Below are positions 60,865 to 64,000 of a stretch of 64,000 nt of DNA, in pieces. This stretch comes from Sphingomonas sp. 67-36 (GTDB lineage: Bacteria > Pseudomonadota > Alphaproteobacteria > Sphingomonadales > Sphingomonadaceae), in the NCBI GenBank assembly GCA_001897375.1, contig MKSU01000004.1:353621-417620 (forward strand). The letters are read 5' to 3'. The position numbers were made by a program, and so were the translations under genes. Under the pieces are notes generated by a model. It worked only from the letters and a program-made list of their open reading frames with translations, was not told the DNA's origin and did no database searches. The stretch's first letter is position 1; every line of letters begins with the position of its first letter.

Positions 60865-62115
60865 ATGATGCTGTCGCGCTATGAACGGATGATCGCGCGG
60901 CGCTATCTCCTTCCGGGCAAGGGTGAGCGGTTCATCGTCCTCGTCGCCGGCTTCAGCCTAGGCGCGGTGATGCTCGGCGTCGCGGCGCTGGTCATCGTGA
61001 TGAGCGTGATGAACGGCTTCCGCGCGGAGCTGTTCGACAAGATCGTCGGGCTGAACGGCCATGCCGTGGTGCAGGGCATCGACGGCCGCCTCGCCGACTG
61101 GCAGCAGATCGCGCGCTGGGCGAAGGAGACGCCGGGCGTCACCAGTGCGGTGCCGCTGATCGAGCAGCCGCTGATGTCCACCTATAACGGCCGGGTGGAG
61201 GGGGTGCTGGTGCGCGGGATGCGCATGGCCGACATCCGCGCCAACGCGACGATCGGCAACAAGGTCGTCGCCGGCTCGCTCGCCGATCTGAAGCCGGGCA
61301 CCAACCGCGTCGCGATCGGCGCGCGGCTGGCCGAGGCGCTGGGCGCGACGGTCGGGTCGGAGATCACGCTCATCAACCCCTCGGGCCAGTCCACGCCGTT
61401 CGGCACGGTGCCGCGTTATGTCAGCTACACGGTCGCCGCGATCTTCGAGATCGGCGTGTACGATTATGACAAGGCCTATGTGATCATGCCGATGGAGGAT
61501 GCGCAGACGCTCCTCCTGATGGGCGACACGGTCGGCATGGTCGAGCTTCAGACCGACAACCCGGACAAGGTGGCGCAGATCCTCGCGCCGCTCGCGCAGA
61601 AGGTCGGGCGGCTGGCGGTGATCTCCGACTGGCGGCAGATGAACGCGCAATTGTTCGACGCGCTGGCGGTGGAGCGGGTGGCGATGTTCACCGTCCTTTG
61701 CATCATCATCCTCGTCGCGGCGTTCAACATCGCCAGCTCGCTCATCATGCTGGTGCGCGCCAAGACGCGCGACATCGCGATCATGCGCACGATGGGCGCG
61801 ACGCGTGGGGCGATGATGCGCATCTTCATGACGGTCGGCGTGACGATCGGCGCGCTCGGCATCGTCGCCGGGCTGATCCTCGGCGCGATCTTCCTGTTCT
61901 ATCGGCAGGCGGTGGTGAATTTCGTTCAGCTCGTCACCGGGCAGAATCTGTGGGACCCGTCGATCCGCTATCTCACCGAGCTTCCCTCAAAGCCGGACCC
62001 GGTGGAGATCGTCGCCATCGTGCTCATCACCGCGCTGATGACGCTGCTCGCGACGCTCTATCCGGCGTACAAGGCGGCGAGCACCGATCCGGTGCAGGTG
62101 TTGCGCTATGAGTGA
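60865..62115 (+). CDS. lolC: LolC/LolE-type lipoprotein-releasing permease
   Basis: Inner-membrane ABC subunit that detaches lipoproteins for transfer to the outer membrane. The 416-residue protein has four membrane segments: one near 28-50 ([27 protein letters not shown]), then a large periplasmic domain, then three near the end. [19 protein letters not shown] is the coupling region. Only one permease gene is present, so it probably works as a homodimer, as alphaproteobacterial LolF-type proteins are thought to do. The start is ATG at 60865 (or 60868) after GGCAGGG; a TTG at 60793 is unlikely. An 8-bp inverted repeat (60750-60757 and 60793-60800) lies upstream. Confidence 0.92.
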   Translation: MMLSRYERMIARRYLLPGKGERFIVLVAGFSLGAVMLGVAALVIVMSVMNGFRAELFDKIVGLNGHAVVQGIDGRLADWQQIARWAKETPGVTSAVPLIEQPLMSTYNGRVEGVLVRGMRMADIRANATIGNKVVAGSLADLKPGTNRVAIGARLAEALGATVGSEITLINPSGQSTPFGTVPRYVSYTVAAIFEIGVYDYDKAYVIMPMEDAQTLLLMGDTVGMVELQTDNPDKVAQILAPLAQKVGRLAVISDWRQMNAQLFDALAVERVAMFTVLCIIILVAAFNIASSLIMLVRAKTRDIAIMRTMGATRGAMMRIFMTVGVTIGALGIVAGLILGAIFLFYRQAVVNFVQLVTGQNLWDPSIRYLTELPSKPDPVEIVAIVLITALMTLLATLYPAYKAASTDPVQVLRYE

Positions 62116-62830
62116 CGCAAGCGAAGCGGCGCGCGATCCGCGCGGCGCCGCCGCGTCCGGCGGCTCGGTCCTCGAGACCCGGGAGCTGACGCGCAGCTTC
62201 ACGCAGGGCGGGGAGACGATCGAGGTGCTGCGCGGCGTGAACCTCGCGGTCGCGCCGGGCGAGATCGTCGCGCTGCTCGGCCCGTCCGGCTCGGGCAAGT
62301 CGACGCTGCTGCAGGCGGTCGGGCTGCTGGAAGGCGGGTTCGAGGGGTCGATCCGCATCGCCGGCGAGGAAGTGGCGAAGCTCGATCCGCACGGCCGCAC
62401 CATCGTGCGTCGCGATCACCTCGGCTTCGTCTATCAGTTCCACCATCTGCTGCCGGATTTCGACGCGCGCGAGAATGTCGTGCTGCCCCAGCTCATCCAC
62501 GGCGCGACGCAGGCGGAAGCGCAGGCGCGGGCGGATACGTTGCTCGCCGCGCTCGGCCTCGGCCACCGCCTGACGCATCGGCCGAGCCAGCTTTCCGGCG
62601 GCGAGCAGCAGCGCGTCGCGGTCGCCCGCGCGCTCGCCAACCGGCCCGCGCTGGTGCTGGCGGACGAGCCGACCGGCAACCTCGACGAGCATACGGCCGA
62701 CGTGGTGCTGGCGGAGTTCCTGCGGCTGGTGCGGGAGGAGGGCTCCGCCGCGCTGGTCGCCACGCACAATGTCCGGCTGGCGCTCAAGATGGACCGCGTG
62801 GTGCGGCTGCACGACGGGCTGCTGCGGTGA
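62108..62830 (+). CDS. lolD: lipoprotein-releasing ABC ATPase
   Basis: ATPase partner of the Lol permease. The 240-residue protein has Walker [24 protein letters not shown]-loop [21 protein letters not shown] (the FHHLLP motif is typical of LolD), signature [19 protein letters not shown] and Walker [14 protein letters not shown], then H-loop ATHNVRLA. It overlaps lolC by 8 bases and the GNAT gene by 4 (GTGA). Confidence 0.97.
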   Translation: MSDASEAARDPRGAAASGGSVLETRELTRSFTQGGETIEVLRGVNLAVAPGEIVALLGPSGSGKSTLLQAVGLLEGGFEGSIRIAGEEVAKLDPHGRTIVRRDHLGFVYQFHHLLPDFDARENVVLPQLIHGATQAEAQARADTLLAALGLGHRLTHRPSQLSGGEQQRVAVARALANRPALVLADEPTGNLDEHTADVVLAEFLRLVREEGSAALVATHNVRLALKMDRVVRLHDGLLR

Positions 62831-63420
62831 GTGTCTGGCGCGACACGCCGGTGTTGCGCGGCGAGCACGTCACCCTCCGCCCGCTGGCGGAGGGCGATCG
62901 CGACGCGCTGGTCGCGGCGGCGGCGGACGGCGACATCACCGGCCTGTTCTTCACCAACGTCTCCGCCCTCCGGGAACCCGATGCGTTCATCGCGGCGATG
63001 TTCCGCGAGCGCGATTACGGGCGCGCGATGCCGTTCGTGGTGGAGACGCCGGACGGCCGCGTCGTCGGCTCGACCCGCTTCCTGCGGATGAACGAGCAGC
63101 ATCGCCGGGTGGAGATCGGCGGCACCTTCTACGCCCGCTCCGTCCAGCGCACCGGCGTCAACACCGAGGCGAAGAAGCTGCTGCTCGCCCATGCCTTCGA
63201 CGTGCTTGGCTGCAACGTCGTGCAGATCCGCACCGACTGGTTCAACCGCGACTCGCAGCGCGCGATCGAGCGGCTGGGTGCGAAGCGCGACGGCGTGCTG
63301 CGCGCGCACCAGATGCTGAACGGCCGGATGCGCGATATCGTCGTCTATTCGATCATCGCTTGCGAATGGCCCGGCGTGCGTGTCAATCTGGAGCATCTGC
63401 TGACGCGCCATCGGGCGTGA
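62827..63420 (+). CDS. GNAT-family N-acetyltransferase, RimJ/RimL-like
   Basis: Protein of 197 residues: [30 protein letters not shown], then the acetyl-CoA core [64 protein letters not shown]. It belongs to the RimJ/RimL-type GNATs. The protein or small molecule acetylated is unknown. It starts with GTG overlapping the lolD stop, so it is made with LolCD; this neighbour relation has no known meaning. Confidence 0.87.
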   Translation: MSVWRDTPVLRGEHVTLRPLAEGDRDALVAAAADGDITGLFFTNVSALREPDAFIAAMFRERDYGRAMPFVVETPDGRVVGSTRFLRMNEQHRRVEIGGTFYARSVQRTGVNTEAKKLLLAHAFDVLGCNVVQIRTDWFNRDSQRAIERLGAKRDGVLRAHQMLNGRMRDIVVYSIIACEWPGVRVNLEHLLTRHRA

Positions 63421-63432
63421 ACGGAGGGCGCG

Positions 63433-63912
63433 ATGGAGGCGATCACCGATTTCGAGGTCAAGGCCGCCGATGGAGGCTCGGCCTCGCTCGATACGTGGCG
63501 CGGCAAGGTGCTGCTGATCGTCAACACCGCGTCGAAATGCGGCTTCACCCCGCAATATGAGGGGCTGGAGGCGCTGCATCGCAAATATGGCCCGCAGGGC
63601 TTCGAGGTGCTGGCCTTCCCCTGCAACCAGTTCGGCGCGCAGGAGCCGGGGGATGCGGAGGAGATCGCGAATTTCTGTTCGCTGACCTATGACGTCACCT
63701 TCCCGGTCTTCGCCAAGATCGAGGTCAACGGCCCGCATGCCGATCCGCTGTTCGAGCGGCTGAAGGCCGATGCGCCGGGCCTGCTCGGCTCGAAGGCGAT
63801 CAAGTGGAACTTCACCAAGTTCCTGGTCGATCGCGAAGGCCGGACGGTGGAACGCTATGCGCCGGCCACCAAGCCGGAGACGATCGCGGCCGATATCGAA
63901 AAGCTGCTCTAG
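63433..63912 (+). CDS. glutathione peroxidase-family thiol peroxidase
   Basis: Reduces peroxides, usually with thioredoxin or glutathione. The 159-residue protein has peroxidatic Cys36 in VNTASKCGFTPQYEGLE (Cys, not selenocysteine), the conserved Gln in AFPCNQFGAQEPG, and the Trp-Asn pair in KWNFTKFLVDREG. The extra Cys in PCNQF and NFCSLTY could act as resolving cysteine. GGAGGG lies 6 bases before the ATG. The TAG stop is part of a CTAG at which an IS5-type element begins. Confidence 0.94.
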   Translation: MEAITDFEVKAADGGSASLDTWRGKVLLIVNTASKCGFTPQYEGLEALHRKYGPQGFEVLAFPCNQFGAQEPGDAEEIANFCSLTYDVTFPVFAKIEVNGPHADPLFERLKADAPGLLGSKAIKWNFTKFLVDREGRTVERYAPATKPETIAADIEKLL

Positions 63913-64000
63913 GCGTTGTCTGCATTCATCGTAACCAGATGATGGCGCAGGCGAGGTGAACGAAGCCCATGAAGGCAGAAATGGTTTTCTCGCAGCGCAG
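63913..64000 (-). mobile_element. end of an IS5-family insertion sequence (cut by window edge)
   Basis: The DNA after the gpx stop encodes, on the minus strand, the final residues of an IS5-type transposase. The element edge appears to be right after CTAG (63909-63912), the kind of short palindromic target used by IS5-group elements of the IS427/IS1031 kind. The probable terminal repeat begins GCGTTGTCTGCATTC. Only 88 bases are in the window. Confidence 0.7.
63926..64000 (-). CDS. IS5-family transposase, C-terminal end only
   Basis: The minus strand reads, in a frame ending with TGA at 63928-63926, LRCEKTISAFMGFVHLACAIIWLR. This is the typical last part of IS5-family transposases (RYEKTxxxFxGFxHLACxxIWLR). 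The Glu-Lys-Thr belongs to the conserved DDE-domain end. The rest of the gene lies to the right of the window, so the state of the full gene is unknown. Confidence 0.75.
   Translation of the reverse strand: MRCEKTISAFMGFVHLACAIIWLR

Noticed and set aside
1-64000. CRISPR arrays, prophage genes, integrase/att sites, toxin-antitoxin pairs, rRNA genes
   Set aside because: Read through on both strands; none was seen apart from the RatA-type START protein, which is a lone Coq10-like gene and not a toxin-antitoxin pair.

Overview
The window reads as chromosomal DNA of a GC-rich alphaproteobacterium of the family Sphingomonadaceae, most likely Sphingomonas or a close relative. This rests on remembered family resemblance and gene order, not on a search. 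Supporting signs are the fused ispDF gene, the Caulobacter/sphingomonad-like order from rpsB to fabZ with no lpxD or lpxA, a single Lol permease, a eukaryotic-type NADP isocitrate dehydrogenase, and alphaproteobacterial regulatory motifs (a GTTC-N7-GTTC LexA box, a CtrA-like box and a ROSE-like leader). Coding density is very high. Neighbouring genes often overlap by 1 or 4 bases (ATGA, GTGA, TGATG), which suggests translational coupling. I see no prophage, CRISPR array or antiviral island; the only mobile DNA is the edge of an IS5-type element at the right end.

Layout. 1-5.9 kb: a uvrD helicase cut by the window edge, a GFA / NTF2-like / methyltransferase trio, and the minus-strand run purM-purN-mmcQ-hypothetical. 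6-17.8 kb: an exported protein, hda, ppk1 and ppx in one run, rnd with a small I78 lipoprotein, aspS, ppk2, carbonic anhydrase, lipA and a RatA/Coq10-type gene. 17.7-29.9 kb: pncC, a secreted protein and ispDF; a probable minus-strand small RNA; an MFS transporter; rsmD-rluB; a lone receiver protein; a DUF6628-like gene behind a Fur-like palindrome; and the minus-strand run lapA-pyrF-trpF-trpB-trpA-accD-folC. 29.9-43.4 kb: a patatin-like protein with an EEP-family hydrolase, tRNA-Thr, DUF429, a second MmcQ, a serine hydrolase, rarA, padR-DUF2218, a GT4 glycosyltransferase, a K+/H+ antiporter, an FAD monooxygenase and icd. 43.5-56.6 kb: psd-pssA and then the core run rpsB-tsf-pyrH-frr-uppS-cdsA-dxr-rseP-bamA-skp-fabZ. 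56.7-64 kb: rpmE, a PilZ protein, hsp20, a TonB-dependent receptor, lolC-lolD-GNAT, gpx and the IS end.

How the genes work together. The 43.5-56.6 kb block joins phospholipid synthesis (psd, pssA, cdsA), isoprenoid carrier supply (dxr, uppS, with ispDF at 19 kb), translation factors and outer-membrane protein assembly (bamA, skp, rseP). LolCD adds lipoprotein export. PPK1, PPX and PPK2 lie within 8 kb and cover synthesis, breakdown and use of polyphosphate.

The main non-coding observations are as follows. (1) A minus-strand RNA candidate at 19921-20060 carries four hairpins; three have C-rich, anti-Shine-Dalgarno-like loops and the last is an intrinsic terminator. (2) The hsp20 leader combines a sigma32-type promoter with three tandem hairpins and a ROSE-like masked ribosome site. 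(3) A recurring promoter layout places the -10 box only 6-8 bases before the start codon of uvrD, rnd, lipA, ispDF, rarA, kefB and psd, which predicts leaderless mRNAs. (4) A LexA box overlaps the uvrD promoter. (5) A CtrA-like box sits at the -35 of the PilZ gene. (6) An IS5-type element sits in a CTAG that includes the gpx stop codon.
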